In this document: positions 25,588 to 35,127 of the stretch, piece by piece
How the letters are laid out: every line of letters begins with the position of its first letter
How positions within the stretch are numbered: the first letter of the stretch is position 1
DNA from: an uncultured Sulfitobacter sp.
GTDB lineage: Bacteria > Pseudomonadota > Alphaproteobacteria > Rhodobacterales > Rhodobacteraceae
Assembly (NCBI GenBank): GCA_947502265.1
Contig: CANMZB010000004.1
Span: forward strand, 62,001-126,000
Reading direction: 5' to 3'
Length of the DNA: 64,000 bases
Translations under genes and position numbers: made by a program
The notes under the pieces: model-generated
Told to the model about the DNA's origin: nothing
Databases searched by the model: none
Seen by the model: only the letters and a program-made list of their open reading frames with translations

Positions 25588-27302
25588 TATGCCTCCAACT
25601 CGTCAGGGGTGAGCGCATAAAGATCTTTGGCACCCGCCTGTGCGTGGGCCAACAGCGCCGCATATTCCGGCAGCATCCGCTGGATATAAAAGCGCGCCAG
25701 CTTTTCGCGCGCCCCCCCCTGATCCGCCATCGCCGCCTTGAGGTGCAAGTGGCCCCCCAAAATGCGGGCAAAGGCACGCAGGTAAGGCACGGCCCCCGCA
25801 AAGCGTTCCTGCATGTCGGTCTGCGCCACCAGCCATTCGGTCGCCTCGCGCAGGCTTTCTACGGCCTCCCAGACGTCTTTGGCCATCTCTGGAAAGACCT
25901 CTTTGGCCGTCTCCACATCCGTCTCGATCTCGTCGAACAGCGCCATCGCCGCCTCGCCACCGTCCATCATTTTGCGGGCCACCAGATCCATCGCCTGAAT
26001 CCCGTTGGTGCCTTCGTAAATCGCCGTGACGCGCACGTCGCGGGCATATTGCGCCGCCCCTGTTTCCTCGATGAAGCCCATCCCGCCATGCACCTGAATG
26101 CCGGTGTCCGCCACCGCGATACCAGTGTCGGTTCCGAACGCCTTGGTGATCGGGGTCAACAGCGCGGCGCGCGCTTTCCAAACCTTGTCACCGGTTGCTG
26201 TCGCCATATCGATGGCCACGGCATTGCTCGCCGCGATGGCGCGGGCGGCAAAAATATCGGCTTTCATGGAGGTCAACATCCGGCGCACATCCGCGTGACC
26301 AAGGATGGAGCCCTTGCTTGATGCGTCCTGCGTTTTGCCCTGTTTGCGGTCCTGCGCATAGGCCAGTGCGTGCTGATAAGCGCCTTCGGCAATGCCGATG
26401 CCCTGACACCCTACACCCAGACGTGCGTTGTTCATCATGGTGAACATCGCCGCCATGCCGCCCTGCTCCGCGCCCACCAGCCAACCGGTCGCGTCTGCGT
26501 ATTCCAGAACGCAGGTAGGAGAGCCATGAATGCCCAACTTGTGCTCAAGGCTGACCACATTCACGCCATTGCGCGCGCCCAGGTTACCATCCGCGTCAGG
26601 GATAAACTTGGGCACCAGAAACAGGCTGATGCCTTTGGTGCCTGCGGGCGCGTCCGGCAGGCGTGCAAGCACCAGATGGCACACATTGCCGCCAAAATCG
26701 TGATCACCCCATGTGATGAAAATCTTCTGGCCACTGATCCGGTAGGTGCCGTCGCCATTGTCCTCGGCCTTGGAGGTCAGCGCGCCCACATCCGATCCCG
26801 CCTGTGGTTCTGTCAGGTTCATCGTGCCGGTCCATTCACCCGACACCAGCTTGGGCAGGTATAGGTCTTTGATGGCATCGCTCGCGTGATGCTCAAGCGC
26901 CTCGATCTGGCCCTGCCCCATCAAGGGTGCCAGTTGCAGCGACAGGCACGCGCCGCTCATCATGTCGCCCACGGCTGCCGTCAGCGCCATCGGCAACCCC
27001 ATGCCGCCATATTCAGGGTCAGCCGCCATACCGACCCAACCGCCTTCGGCAATCGCCTTGAAACCCTCTTCAAACCCCGGCGAGGTCCGCACCACACCGT
27101 TTTCAAGGCGGGCCGGGTTGAGATCACCGTTGCGCTGCAACGGCGCGACCACCGTGTCGCACAGCTTGCCCGCTTCGGTCAAAATGGCGCGTGTCACGTC
27201 ATCGGTCGCTTCTTCGAAACGTTCGGTGCCGCGCACAGCCTCAAGCTTGACGACATGCTCGAACAGAAAATTGTAGTCTTCAACAGGTGCGCGATACGGC
27301 AT
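25587..27302 (-). CDS. Acyl-CoA dehydrogenase, large (DmdC/FadE-like) type
   Basis: 571 residues, longer than the 380-residue classical enzymes because of a C-terminal domain of about 120 residues. Core motifs: WTGTMNLTEPQAGSDVGALT (FAD/acyl binding), KIFITWGDHDFGGN, LGIHGSPTCVLEYADATGWL, IQVHGGMGFIEETGAAQYAR and IYEGTNGIQAMDLVARK. The catalytic Glu is expected in AIYEGTNGIQ. This length class includes DmdC (3-methylmercaptopropionyl-CoA dehydrogenase of DMSP breakdown) and related enzymes; without dmdB or dmdD nearby a DMSP role is only possible. Start chosen at MPYRAPVEDYN, seven codons after the first ATG. Electrons would go to ETF and ETF-QO. Confidence 0.88.
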   Translation of the reverse strand: MPYRAPVEDYNFLFEHVVKLEAVRGTERFEEATDDVTRAILTEAGKLCDTVVAPLQRNGDLNPARLENGVVRTSPGFEEGFKAIAEGGWVGMAADPEYGGMGLPMALTAAVGDMMSGACLSLQLAPLMGQGQIEALEHHASDAIKDLYLPKLVSGEWTGTMNLTEPQAGSDVGALTSKAEDNGDGTYRISGQKIFITWGDHDFGGNVCHLVLARLPDAPAGTKGISLFLVPKFIPDADGNLGARNGVNVVSLEHKLGIHGSPTCVLEYADATGWLVGAEQGGMAAMFTMMNNARLGVGCQGIGIAEGAYQHALAYAQDRKQGKTQDASSKGSILGHADVRRMLTSMKADIFAARAIAASNAVAIDMATATGDKVWKARAALLTPITKAFGTDTGIAVADTGIQVHGGMGFIEETGAAQYARDVRVTAIYEGTNGIQAMDLVARKMMDGGEAAMALFDEIETDVETAKEVFPEMAKDVWEAVESLREATEWLVAQTDMQERFAGAVPYLRAFARILGGHLHLKAAMADQGGAREKLARFYIQRMLPEYAALLAHAQAGAKDLYALTPDELEA

Positions 27303-27443
27303 AAAGGTTCCTCTTAGAGTCAAATCATGCCCGCTGGCACAGGGGCGTCGATGCTGCTATTGCACCACCGTTCTACGGACAGGATGCAGAGCGCGCGTAC
27401 GAAGTGCAACCCAAACGCGGCGTCATAGCCTCAGGAGCCCGCC

Positions 27444-28388
27444 ATGGCCGATCCCACCCGACACCTCGCGCCGACATCTGCCGGTCTGGCCGATGCCGCA
27501 GACCTTCTGCGCACAGGCCGGTTGGTCGCATTTCCGACCGAAACCGTGTACGGCCTTGGTGCGGATGCGCGGCAGGGGGCCGCAGTCGCTGCGATCTACG
27601 AAGCAAAAGGACGGCCCAGCTTTAATCCCCTGATCGTGCATGTGCCGGATATCCGCACAGCGCGGCGCTTTGCTGTGTTTTCTGCGCAGGCCGAGGCGTT
27701 GGCCAAGGCGTTCTGGCCCGGTCCGCTGACGCTGGTTCTGCCCTTGGCGGCGGAGCACAGTCTGTCACCGCTTGTCACCGCTGGCAATCCAACGGTGGCG
27801 CTGCGCGTCCCTGCGCACCCGACCGCACAGCAATTGTTGCGCGCCTTCGACGGGCCGGTTGCCGCACCATCCGCCAACCCGTCCGGCCGGATCAGCCCGA
27901 CCACCGCCGCGCATGTGCAAAAGGGGTTGTCCGGCAGAATCGCCGCCATCGTGGACGACGGCCCCTGCCCCGTGGGCCTTGAAAGCACGATCATCGGCTT
28001 TGCACAGGACACGCCCGTGCTGTTGCGCGCAGGCGGTCTGCCTGCGGCTGAAATCGAATCGCTGTTGGGGGTGCGCCTTGGCCAACCAGCAACAGACAAG
28101 ATCACCGCACCGGGGCAGCTTGGCTCGCACTACGCGCCGCAGGGGGCCGTGCGGCTCAATGCGCAAAGCGCACAGGGGGACGAGGTGCTGCTCGGGTTCG
28201 GGGAAATCACCGGCGATCTAAACCTGTCGCCCGACGGCGATCTGGCACAAGCAGCGGCGAACCTGTTCGGGCATCTTCACCAGCTTGATGCGCTCGTCCG
28301 CCCGATTGCCGTGGCACCGATCCCGATGACCGGCCTTGGCATGGCGATCAACGACCGGTTGGCGCGCGCGGCTGCCCCGCGCGGCTGA
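27444..28388 (+). CDS. L-threonylcarbamoyladenylate synthase, Sua5 (long) type
   Basis: Makes threonylcarbamoyl-AMP from threonine, bicarbonate and ATP for t6A37 of ANN-decoding tRNAs. 314 residues, so TsaC domain plus the extra C-terminal Sua5 domain. Motifs: VAFPTETVYGLGADA, AIYEAKGRPSFNPLIVHV, APSANPSGRISPTTAAHV, PCPVGLESTI and, at the domain junction, APGQLGSHYAPQG. Divergent from the acyl-CoA dehydrogenase gene across 141 bases; ends 11 bases from the convergent yqgE stop. Confidence 0.93.
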   Translation: MADPTRHLAPTSAGLADAADLLRTGRLVAFPTETVYGLGADARQGAAVAAIYEAKGRPSFNPLIVHVPDIRTARRFAVFSAQAEALAKAFWPGPLTLVLPLAAEHSLSPLVTAGNPTVALRVPAHPTAQQLLRAFDGPVAAPSANPSGRISPTTAAHVQKGLSGRIAAIVDDGPCPVGLESTIIGFAQDTPVLLRAGGLPAAEIESLLGVRLGQPATDKITAPGQLGSHYAPQGAVRLNAQSAQGDEVLLGFGEITGDLNLSPDGDLAQAAANLFGHLHQLDALVRPIAVAPIPMTGLGMAINDRLARAAAPRG

Positions 28389-28399
28389 CGGCTGACGGC

Positions 28400-28954
28400 T
28401 CAGGCGCGCCCAGCCGCCGCTGACAGGCTTACCGGATCAATCCCGATACTGCGCAGCGCGCCATCCCATTTGTCACTGTCAGGTGTCTCGAACAGCAATT
28501 CTGCCGTTGCAGGTGCTGTCAGCCATCCGTTCGCGGCGATTTCACGGTCAAGCTGTCCGGCGCTCCATCCCGCATACCCCAGTCCGAAAAGATACTGCTC
28601 CGGTCCTGCGCCCGTGCCGATATCGCGCAGAATATCCTGTGTGCCGGTGACCGCAAATTCGCCCGGAACCTCCAACGAAGAGCGCGTGTTGTCCTGCTCG
28701 GCGGCATGCAACACGAATCCGCGCTCGGTCTGGACCGGCCCGCCGAAATAGACAGGCACGGGCCCGATCCGTTCCGAAACCGGCATATCCAACTGCCCCA
28801 ACACATCGCGAAGCGATTTGCCCCGCACCGGTTTATTCACAATCAACCCCATCCCGCCCGCGTCGGAATAGGCACACATGAAGATCACCGACCGCATAAA
28901 GCGCGGATCGCCCATTCCCGGCATCGCGATCAAAAGCTGTCCTGCCAGTTCCAT
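28400..28954 (-). CDS. YqgE/AlgH family protein (DUF179)
   Basis: 184 residues with the family opening LAGQLLIAMPGMGDPRFMRS, IFMCAYSDAGGMGLIVNKP, YFGGPVQTERGFVLH and LFGLGYAGWSAGQLDREIA. Widely conserved; its biochemical role is not settled (AlgH was linked to alginate regulation in Pseudomonas). An ATG 13 codons earlier exists, but MELAGQLLIAM fits the family. Divergent from the DsbD-domain gene with unusual nested repeats between them. Confidence 0.9.
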   Translation of the reverse strand: MELAGQLLIAMPGMGDPRFMRSVIFMCAYSDAGGMGLIVNKPVRGKSLRDVLGQLDMPVSERIGPVPVYFGGPVQTERGFVLHAAEQDNTRSSLEVPGEFAVTGTQDILRDIGTGAGPEQYLFGLGYAGWSAGQLDREIAANGWLTAPATAELLFETPDSDKWDGALRSIGIDPVSLSAAAGRA

Positions 28955-28985
28955 AAATCCACCCCTGTTTGCACTATGTCCCCAG

Positions 28986-29056
28986 TTTGCCAAGCTGGCA
29001 CCGCGCCCGCAACCTGCATCACTGTCACATCCCTATCCGATATGTGACTTGGCAAA
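28986..29056. promoter_or_regulatory. Nested inverted repeats between yqgE and the DsbD-domain gene
   Basis: TTTGCCAAG (28986-28994) pairs with CTTGGCAAA (29048-29056), enclosing GTCACAT (29024-29030) paired with ATGTGAC (29042-29048). Both are perfect; the right arms share base 29048. The region lies between two divergent starts, 31 and 27 bases from them. Confidence 0.45.
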
Positions 29057-29083
29057 TGAGGTCTGGCCCGCCAAACAGGACAG

Positions 29084-29890
29084 ATGATGAAAAAACTGCT
29101 CCTTGCCTGCGCCCTTAGCGCCTGCGCCGTCCCCGCCGGAGCGGGTGATCGTGTTGGCACGCCCGTTTCGGGCGAAATCATCACCGGTTGGCAACAGGCC
29201 GACGGCACCCGCATCAGCGCCGTGCGGCTGACCCTTGCGCCCGGTTGGAAAACATATTGGCGTGCGCCCGGTGACGCGGGCATCCCGCCGGACTTCACGT
29301 GGAACGGCTCGCGCAACCTTGCCGGTGTCGCCATAAGCTGGCCTGCGCCCGAGGTCTTCGAACAAAACGGCATGCGCTCCATCGGTTATAGTGAACAGGT
29401 GGTTATTCCCCTAAGCATCGCGCCCACCGACAAAGACGCGCCAGTCACGCTTAATCTGCGGATGGACATCGGCGTGTGTCGCGACATCTGCGTGCCCGAA
29501 ACGCTGCATCTCGACGCCACGTTGCAGGCCGGCAGCACCAGAATTGTCCCCGCCATTGCCGCCGCTTTGGCCGAACGTCCCCTGTCCGCGCAAGAAGCCG
29601 GTGCAAGCGGCGTGACGTGCACGCTCTCCCCCACAAAGGATGGTTTGAGGGTCACCGCACAGCTCGGCGTGGCGCACACCGGCGGGCAGGAATATGTAGT
29701 GATCGAAGCGGGCCGACCGGACGTCTGGGTGTCGGAGACTACAACCGTTCGCGCCGGAAATACGCTTTCAGCCACGGCAGAAATGATTCCGGGCGGCGCG
29801 GCCCCCCTTGCCATCGACCGCTCGAAGATGCGCTTTACCGTGCTGGGGACGTCCCGTGCCGTGGACCTGAAGGGCTGCACGCCGGGTTGA
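29084..29890 (+). CDS. Periplasmic protein with DsbD N-terminal-like domain
   Basis: 268 residues: signal peptide MMKKLLLACALSACAVPAGA, then an immunoglobulin-like DsbD alpha/ScsB-type domain with RLTLAPGWKTYWRAPGDAGI, PAPEVFEQNGMRSIGYSEQV and the redox pair in GVCRDICVPE (two Cys, three residues between). DsbD normally continues into a membrane domain and a thioredoxin domain; both are absent, so this is a stand-alone periplasmic thiol carrier or reductase domain. Electrons must come from a separate CcdA/ScsB-like membrane protein not in the window. An ATG one codon in is also possible. It ends 3 bases from the convergent RND gene. Confidence 0.85.
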   Translation: MMKKLLLACALSACAVPAGAGDRVGTPVSGEIITGWQQADGTRISAVRLTLAPGWKTYWRAPGDAGIPPDFTWNGSRNLAGVAISWPAPEVFEQNGMRSIGYSEQVVIPLSIAPTDKDAPVTLNLRMDIGVCRDICVPETLHLDATLQAGSTRIVPAIAAALAERPLSAQEAGASGVTCTLSPTKDGLRVTAQLGVAHTGGQEYVVIEAGRPDVWVSETTTVRAGNTLSATAEMIPGGAAPLAIDRSKMRFTVLGTSRAVDLKGCTPG

Positions 29891-29893
29891 TAC

Positions 29894-32800
29894 TCAGGTC
29901 GCGCGCTGGCGCATCACCATGACAACAGCACCGACACTATACCCGACAAACACTAGAACACCCGTCCCCGCCACAAATAACACCAGCCCCGCCGCCATAG
30001 CCGACATGCCCGCAAACACCGGCAGCGCGGCGATAAACAGCGGATGGACCGCACCGTGCCACGCCGCGTAGCCCAGCGTCAGCGCCCCCCACCCCAGAAC
30101 CAGCACCCAAAGCGCCCCAAGACCCAGACGCAGCCCCGCCGCAGGGGCGCGCATCCCGCGCCGCATCGCCGCGATCTGGCGCGACACGTCATGCTGCGCG
30201 GCCACAAGTGCAGGCACCACCAGCAACACCAACAGCATCCCGAAGCCCAATCCATAGACCAGCGTGATCACCGTCGGCTTGAGAAACTGCGCCTGCTGGC
30301 TGCGCTCGAACAGCAGCGGTGCCATGCCCAGAACGGTTGTCAGCGTGGTCAACATGACAGGGCGCAGCCGGTCCGCCGCGCCGTCGATGATCGACGGGAT
30401 CAACCCGCGTTCGGCGGCATATTCGTCAATCGTGGTGACCAGAACGATGGAATCGTTGATGATGATACCCGTCATGCCCAACAGCCCTACAACCGTGAAC
30501 ATGCTTAACGGCACCTCCCAGACAGTGTGCCCGTAAATCGCCCCCACCAGCCCGAAAGGAATGATCGCCATCACCACCAAGGGCCGCGTCCAACTGCCGA
30601 ACACCCACGCCAGCACCAGAAAAATCCCCGTCAGGCACAGGATCAGCCCGGTCAACGCATCGGTCAGAAATTCGCTTTCCTGCTCGCTTAGACCGGCAAG
30701 GCGGTATTCGACCTGCTGCTCGGAGGCGATGCGCGGCAGGATGTCCTCGGTCAGCGCCTTGTTGATTTCGCTGGCGCGCGCGGCGTCATCTTCGGAAATG
30801 TCGCCGGTTACCGAAATCAGACGGATACCGTTTTCGCGGCGCACGGTGCTAAAGCCGGTGCGTTGCGCCACGCTCACAATATCGCCCAGCGCCACATAGT
30901 TTCCCGCAGGCGTGCGCATCTGCGTCACCTCCAGAAAATCCGCCGAAAGTTCGCCTTCGGGCAGTTCCACCCGGATCGCGGCAGACCGCGGCCCGTCGGG
31001 ATAGGTCGCCGCCTCAATCCCGCCCAGACGGTTGCGCAGCACACGGCCCAGCGTGTCAATGGTAAAGCCCAACGCCTGCCCCTGCGGCGTCAGATCAAGG
31101 ATCAACTCTTCTTTGTCATAGGCCAGATTATCCTGCACGGCGCTCACTTCGGGGTATTGCAGCAACGCCGCCTGAAGCGCCTGGGACGCGTTTTTCAGCG
31201 TCTGCGTACCCGCCCCGTAAAACTGCACATCTAGCGCATCACCGCCCGGACCCGACCGCCAGCCCCGAAACGTGACCAGTTCGGCAAGCGGATGGTTGAC
31301 CACCTCTTCCTGCAACTGCGCCACAAAAGCAAAGCTGGAATAGGGCCGCAGATCGGCGTCAATCAGCTCGATCGAAATACCGCCGAGCAGATCACCGTCC
31401 TTGCCATCCGCTGCCGACAACCCGAAACCCGAGTTCGCGCCGATCTGCGCCATCACATAATCAAGCGGATTGAGGCCATGCTCCGCCTCCAGCCGTGCGG
31501 CCACGGCATCTGTTGCACGCTGCATCTCGCGCATCATTGCCATCGTATCGGCACGGCTTGCGCCTTCGGTCATGATGAAATTACCGGTCACCGATCCCCG
31601 TTCGGGGGCGTTGAAGAACCGCCATTGCACATCGCCGCGGATGAACAGCGCCACCTGTGAGGCCAGCACGACAACAACGCCCGCCAGCACCACATACCGC
31701 GCCGCAATCACTCCGGCCATAAACGGGCGGAACAGCCGCTCGCGCACCCAGACGAAACCACGGTTGACCACCACAGAAGGTGAATCAATACCATGAAGGG
31801 CAAGACCAGCCAACACCGAACGCCGCCGCGCGGGGCGAATGATCATCCAGCCGGTGAACGTCACCGCCCCCCCGATCACCGCAACCAACGCCCCCGACAT
31901 CGCAGTATCGTAAAGGCCGCTCAACGCCGCGTCGCTCAGGCGTAGCCAACCATAGACCGCAATGAACAGCGCGCCGGTGACCAGCACAATCGCCGTCACC
32001 CCGCTTGTTAGCGCCCCGACCAAAAATTTGCCTTTGGTCGCGATGCGTTGTTTGCCAGCGGCGGCCAGCGCGTGATGCATATGATGCGGCAGGATCAGGA
32101 AGCATTCGACAAGCGACGCCAACAGAACGGCAATCACCGTGTACGGCACATCGCTGATCAGATTGCCGAAACGCCCGCCCACAACAACCAAAGCGTAAAA
32201 CGCGATAACAGTGGTGAGCGTGGCCGCGAAAACCGGCATCGCCATGCGTTGCGCCGCCCGCTCGGCGGCTTCCGCAGCGCTTACCCCGCCCAGTTTATAG
32301 ACGTGATCGGCATGTTCCCCCACGACAATCGCGTCATCGACAACAATCCCCAAGGTGATGATCAACCCGAACAGCGAGATCATGTTGATCGTCAGCCCGC
32401 CCAGATACATCAGCGCAATCGCGGCCCCCATCGCCACGGGGATACCCGCCGCAACCCAGAACGCCGTGCGCGCATTGAGAAACAGGAACAACAACGCCAA
32501 CACAAAGCCCAGCCCCATCAGCCCGTTTTCAATGAGCAGATCGAGCCTGCCGGTGATCTCGGCGGCGCGGGTGCGGATCAGCTCGACAGTCACGCTCGCG
32601 GGCAGGCTTGCCTGCAACTGCGCCGCCACCCGTTCGACCGAATGCTGGATACCAATCGCATCGCCCCCGTCCGCACGGTCCACCCGGATGCTCATTGCCG
32701 GATCATCGCCGACGAAAAATCCGACCTCGCGGTCCACCCCCTCGGCCCGAACCGTCGCCACATCCCCCAGCCGCAGCTTGGACCCATCGGCGTTGGAGCG

Positions 32801-33541
32801 CAGCGTGATCTGCGCGATTTCCTGAGGTGTCCGTTTGGCGGTGCCGGTGCGCACACGGACGTTGGCACCGGTGATGTCCCCCGCCGGATCGGCGTCCACT
32901 TCCGCCGCGATGACGGCGGCGATCTCCGCCATCGTCACGTCATAGGCAATCAGCTTGGAGGACGGCACTTCGACAAGCGTTTGAGGGGCGGCAACCCCTT
33001 GCACCGTGGTGCGCGTCACCCCGGCAGCAAACAGCCGGGTGACAAATTCATCGGCAAAGCGGCCCAATTGCGCGGGGGCCACGGGGCCGGTGATCACCAC
33101 GTCCGTCACGCGGTCACGCCACGCGCCGCGCCGCACTTCGGTGTCCTCTGCCTCTTCGGGCAGGCCGGTAACGGCATCGACCGCTGTTTGCACGTCATTA
33201 GCCGCGCGCGCCATGTCCCAGCCCGGCTCGAACTCAAGCGAGATCGCGCTGACCCCTTCGCGCGACGAACTTTTCGATCCCTCAACCCCTTCAACGCCCA
33301 ACAATGCCGTTTCCAGCACCTGCGAGATCGCCTCGTCCACGTCTTCGGCCCCCGCGCCAAGCCAAACGGTGGACACGTTCACGTTGTCGATAATCACATC
33401 GGGAAAGAACTGCGCGCGCATGTTGGGGGCCGCAGCAATGCCCGACACCAAAAGCAGAACCAGCAAAAGATTCGCCGCAGTGCGGTGGCGGGTGAAATAT
33501 GACAAGATGCCCTGCGCCCGTCTGGGGATATCACGCACCAT
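29894..33541 (-). CDS. RND-family efflux transporter, enlarged permease
   Basis: Inner-membrane proton-driven pump, 1215 residues against about 1040 for AcrB. RND landmarks: ANLLLVLLLVSGIAAAPNMR (TM1), the proton-relay Asp pair in LGIVVDDAIVVGEHADHV (TM4), and GMTGIIINDSIVLVTTIDEY in the second half, with two large periplasmic porter loops. Extra sequence: two hydrophobic segments inserted between TM6 and TM7 (about residues 510-575) and a C-terminal tail with about three more. It is coupled to the adaptor gene 3 bases upstream. No outer-membrane channel gene is adjacent. Substrate unknown. Confidence 0.88.
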   Translation of the reverse strand: MVRDIPRRAQGILSYFTRHRTAANLLLVLLLVSGIAAAPNMRAQFFPDVIIDNVNVSTVWLGAGAEDVDEAISQVLETALLGVEGVEGSKSSSREGVSAISLEFEPGWDMARAANDVQTAVDAVTGLPEEAEDTEVRRGAWRDRVTDVVITGPVAPAQLGRFADEFVTRLFAAGVTRTTVQGVAAPQTLVEVPSSKLIAYDVTMAEIAAVIAAEVDADPAGDITGANVRVRTGTAKRTPQEIAQITLRSNADGSKLRLGDVATVRAEGVDREVGFFVGDDPAMSIRVDRADGGDAIGIQHSVERVAAQLQASLPASVTVELIRTRAAEITGRLDLLIENGLMGLGFVLALLFLFLNARTAFWVAAGIPVAMGAAIALMYLGGLTINMISLFGLIITLGIVVDDAIVVGEHADHVYKLGGVSAAEAAERAAQRMAMPVFAATLTTVIAFYALVVVGGRFGNLISDVPYTVIAVLLASLVECFLILPHHMHHALAAAGKQRIATKGKFLVGALTSGVTAIVLVTGALFIAVYGWLRLSDAALSGLYDTAMSGALVAVIGGAVTFTGWMIIRPARRRSVLAGLALHGIDSPSVVVNRGFVWVRERLFRPFMAGVIAARYVVLAGVVVVLASQVALFIRGDVQWRFFNAPERGSVTGNFIMTEGASRADTMAMMREMQRATDAVAARLEAEHGLNPLDYVMAQIGANSGFGLSAADGKDGDLLGGISIELIDADLRPYSSFAFVAQLQEEVVNHPLAELVTFRGWRSGPGGDALDVQFYGAGTQTLKNASQALQAALLQYPEVSAVQDNLAYDKEELILDLTPQGQALGFTIDTLGRVLRNRLGGIEAATYPDGPRSAAIRVELPEGELSADFLEVTQMRTPAGNYVALGDIVSVAQRTGFSTVRRENGIRLISVTGDISEDDAARASEINKALTEDILPRIASEQQVEYRLAGLSEQESEFLTDALTGLILCLTGIFLVLAWVFGSWTRPLVVMAIIPFGLVGAIYGHTVWEVPLSMFTVVGLLGMTGIIINDSIVLVTTIDEYAAERGLIPSIIDGAADRLRPVMLTTLTTVLGMAPLLFERSQQAQFLKPTVITLVYGLGFGMLLVLLVVPALVAAQHDVSRQIAAMRRGMRAPAAGLRLGLGALWVLVLGWGALTLGYAAWHGAVHPLFIAALPVFAGMSAMAAGLVLFVAGTGVLVFVGYSVGAVVMVMRQRAT

Positions 33542-33544
33542 CCG

Positions 33545-35002
33545 TTACCCGCCCATCCGGCCTTCGATCCGCGCTACCGTACTGGCGGGGACCATCGGCG
33601 CCGCCAACTGCGCCAGAACCCGCTCCTTGGCGTCTTGCGGCATCCTCTTGTTGCCTTCGACAAATGCGACAAGTCGCGCGCGCCGCGCCTCGGTCAGCTC
33701 CAGCATCTGTGGTTGCGTCTCTTCCGCAGCGTCATCGCCCCTGCGCAGTGGCTTTACGGCGATCCCTGCCCCCAACAGGGGCGAGCGCGCCTCGATCACA
33801 TCGCGCCCCGCAATATCACCGCGCACCAACACGTCGTCGCCCTGACGGCGCACCACCTCTACCTGCGCCTCCTCAAGCCGGTTTTGCGCACCCAGCAGCA
33901 AAACAGCGCCGGTCGCGTCCACCGCCGACGCAGGCAGCCGGATCACATTTTCCAGCGCCGGTTCCTGCACACGCACGGTCACAAAATCGCCGGGCTTGAA
34001 CCCCGCCGCCTGTCCGAGAGCCGCAAAAACCAGACGCCCCGTCTGCCCTTCACCCGCTGCCGCCGATGTTCGCGTGACGCGCCCTGTTGCCGCCAGATCA
34101 ACACCCGCCACATCCAGCGTCACCGTAACCTGCGCCTTCACGATGTTGCCCCGCGTATCCAAAAGCCGCGCATATTGCGCCGTGGACAGGCGGAACGATA
34201 CCTCAAGATCGTCCGGGTCAATCAGATCGGCCAGCCGCTCGTTCGCGCTGACCAGGCGCCCTTCGACAACTGTCGGAGCGCCGAGCGTCCCGTCGAAAGG
34301 CGCAGTCAGCACCGTATCGTCAAGCCGCCTTTGCGCCTCGTCTGCGGCGATGCGCGCGCGCGCCGCACTGGTCGCGGCCTGATCTATTCGCGCCTCGCCT
34401 TGCGTCACGATCTGTCGGCGCGCCAGAACCGCCTGACGCGCGGCAGAGGCGGCCAGTTCAGCTGTTTCGGTCGCCGCTGTCGTGCCGACACCGCGATCCG
34501 CCAGATCAACCTGTCGCTGGAACGCGCGCTCGCGCAGCGCCGCCTGATCCTGCGCCGCCGTCAGCTCGTCGCGCGCCAGATCCAGCCCGCGCACGGCATC
34601 GCGCTGTTCGGCCTGCGTATCTGCCAGATCGCTTTGCGCGCGCGCCACAGCGGATTGTGCATCCGCCGGATCAATCCGCACCAACACGTCGCCTTTCGCC
34701 ACGACACCGCCGTCCTCGAAACCAGGGGCCAATGCCACCACACGGCCCCCGCCCGCCGCGCGCAACTCAAGCATCCGGCGGCTTGCGATCTCTCCATAGC
34801 CTTCAAGCACCGGCGTCGCGCCGCCGACCTGCGCCTGTACCACGTTCACCGTAAAAACCCGCTCGCGCGCGGGCGGCACATTGGGCGTGTCGGCCATGCG
34901 GGTCTGCACCGCGCTGCCCACCATCTGCACGGCCCACACCAACAGCCCCAGCGTCACCGCCGCCAGAAACAGGCCGATCATACTTTGCCTCAGAAAACGC
35001 AT
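33545..35002 (-). CDS. RND efflux periplasmic adaptor (HlyD/MFP family)
   Basis: 485 residues: short cytoplasmic start, one membrane anchor (MIGLFLAAVTLGLLVWAVQM), then the adaptor folds: barrel-sandwich (GGGRVVALAPGFEDGGVVAKGD, here split as GGGRVVALAPG and DVLVRIDPADAQ), a long Ala/Arg/Gln-rich helical hairpin around residues 105-215, and the membrane-proximal beta domain. It bridges the RND permease to an outer-membrane channel. First gene of the two-gene efflux unit. Confidence 0.87.
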   Translation of the reverse strand: MRFLRQSMIGLFLAAVTLGLLVWAVQMVGSAVQTRMADTPNVPPARERVFTVNVVQAQVGGATPVLEGYGEIASRRMLELRAAGGGRVVALAPGFEDGGVVAKGDVLVRIDPADAQSAVARAQSDLADTQAEQRDAVRGLDLARDELTAAQDQAALRERAFQRQVDLADRGVGTTAATETAELAASAARQAVLARRQIVTQGEARIDQAATSAARARIAADEAQRRLDDTVLTAPFDGTLGAPTVVEGRLVSANERLADLIDPDDLEVSFRLSTAQYARLLDTRGNIVKAQVTVTLDVAGVDLAATGRVTRTSAAAGEGQTGRLVFAALGQAAGFKPGDFVTVRVQEPALENVIRLPASAVDATGAVLLLGAQNRLEEAQVEVVRRQGDDVLVRGDIAGRDVIEARSPLLGAGIAVKPLRRGDDAAEETQPQMLELTEARRARLVAFVEGNKRMPQDAKERVLAQLAAPMVPASTVARIEGRMGG

Positions 35003-35093
35003 AGGCTATCCACTCTTCAGGTGTTGTGCAGGTAAGATAGCGCTGTCTGCGCAACGACCAATTTCAGGTGATACGCAGCGACCCGCCACTTCC

Positions 35094-35119
35094 GTCCCTT
35101 TTCAGCGCAAAAAAGGGAC
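35094..35119. terminator. Hairpin between moaB and the efflux operon
   Basis: GTCCCTTTT and AAAAGGGAC, perfect 9-bp inverted repeat with an 8-base loop, 9 bases after the moaB stop. No free T-run follows on either strand because the T/A tracts are inside the stem, so terminator function is uncertain. Confidence 0.4.
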
Positions 35120-35127
35120 ACAAGGCC

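Noticed and set aside
32048-33502. 484-codon plus-strand open frame opposite the RND permease
   Set aside because: Low-information sequence typical of an antisense frame in GC-rich DNA, with no ribosome site; the minus strand is a recognisable RND protein.
33635-35035. 466-codon plus-strand open frame opposite the adaptor gene
   Set aside because: Antisense shadow of the HlyD/MFP gene.
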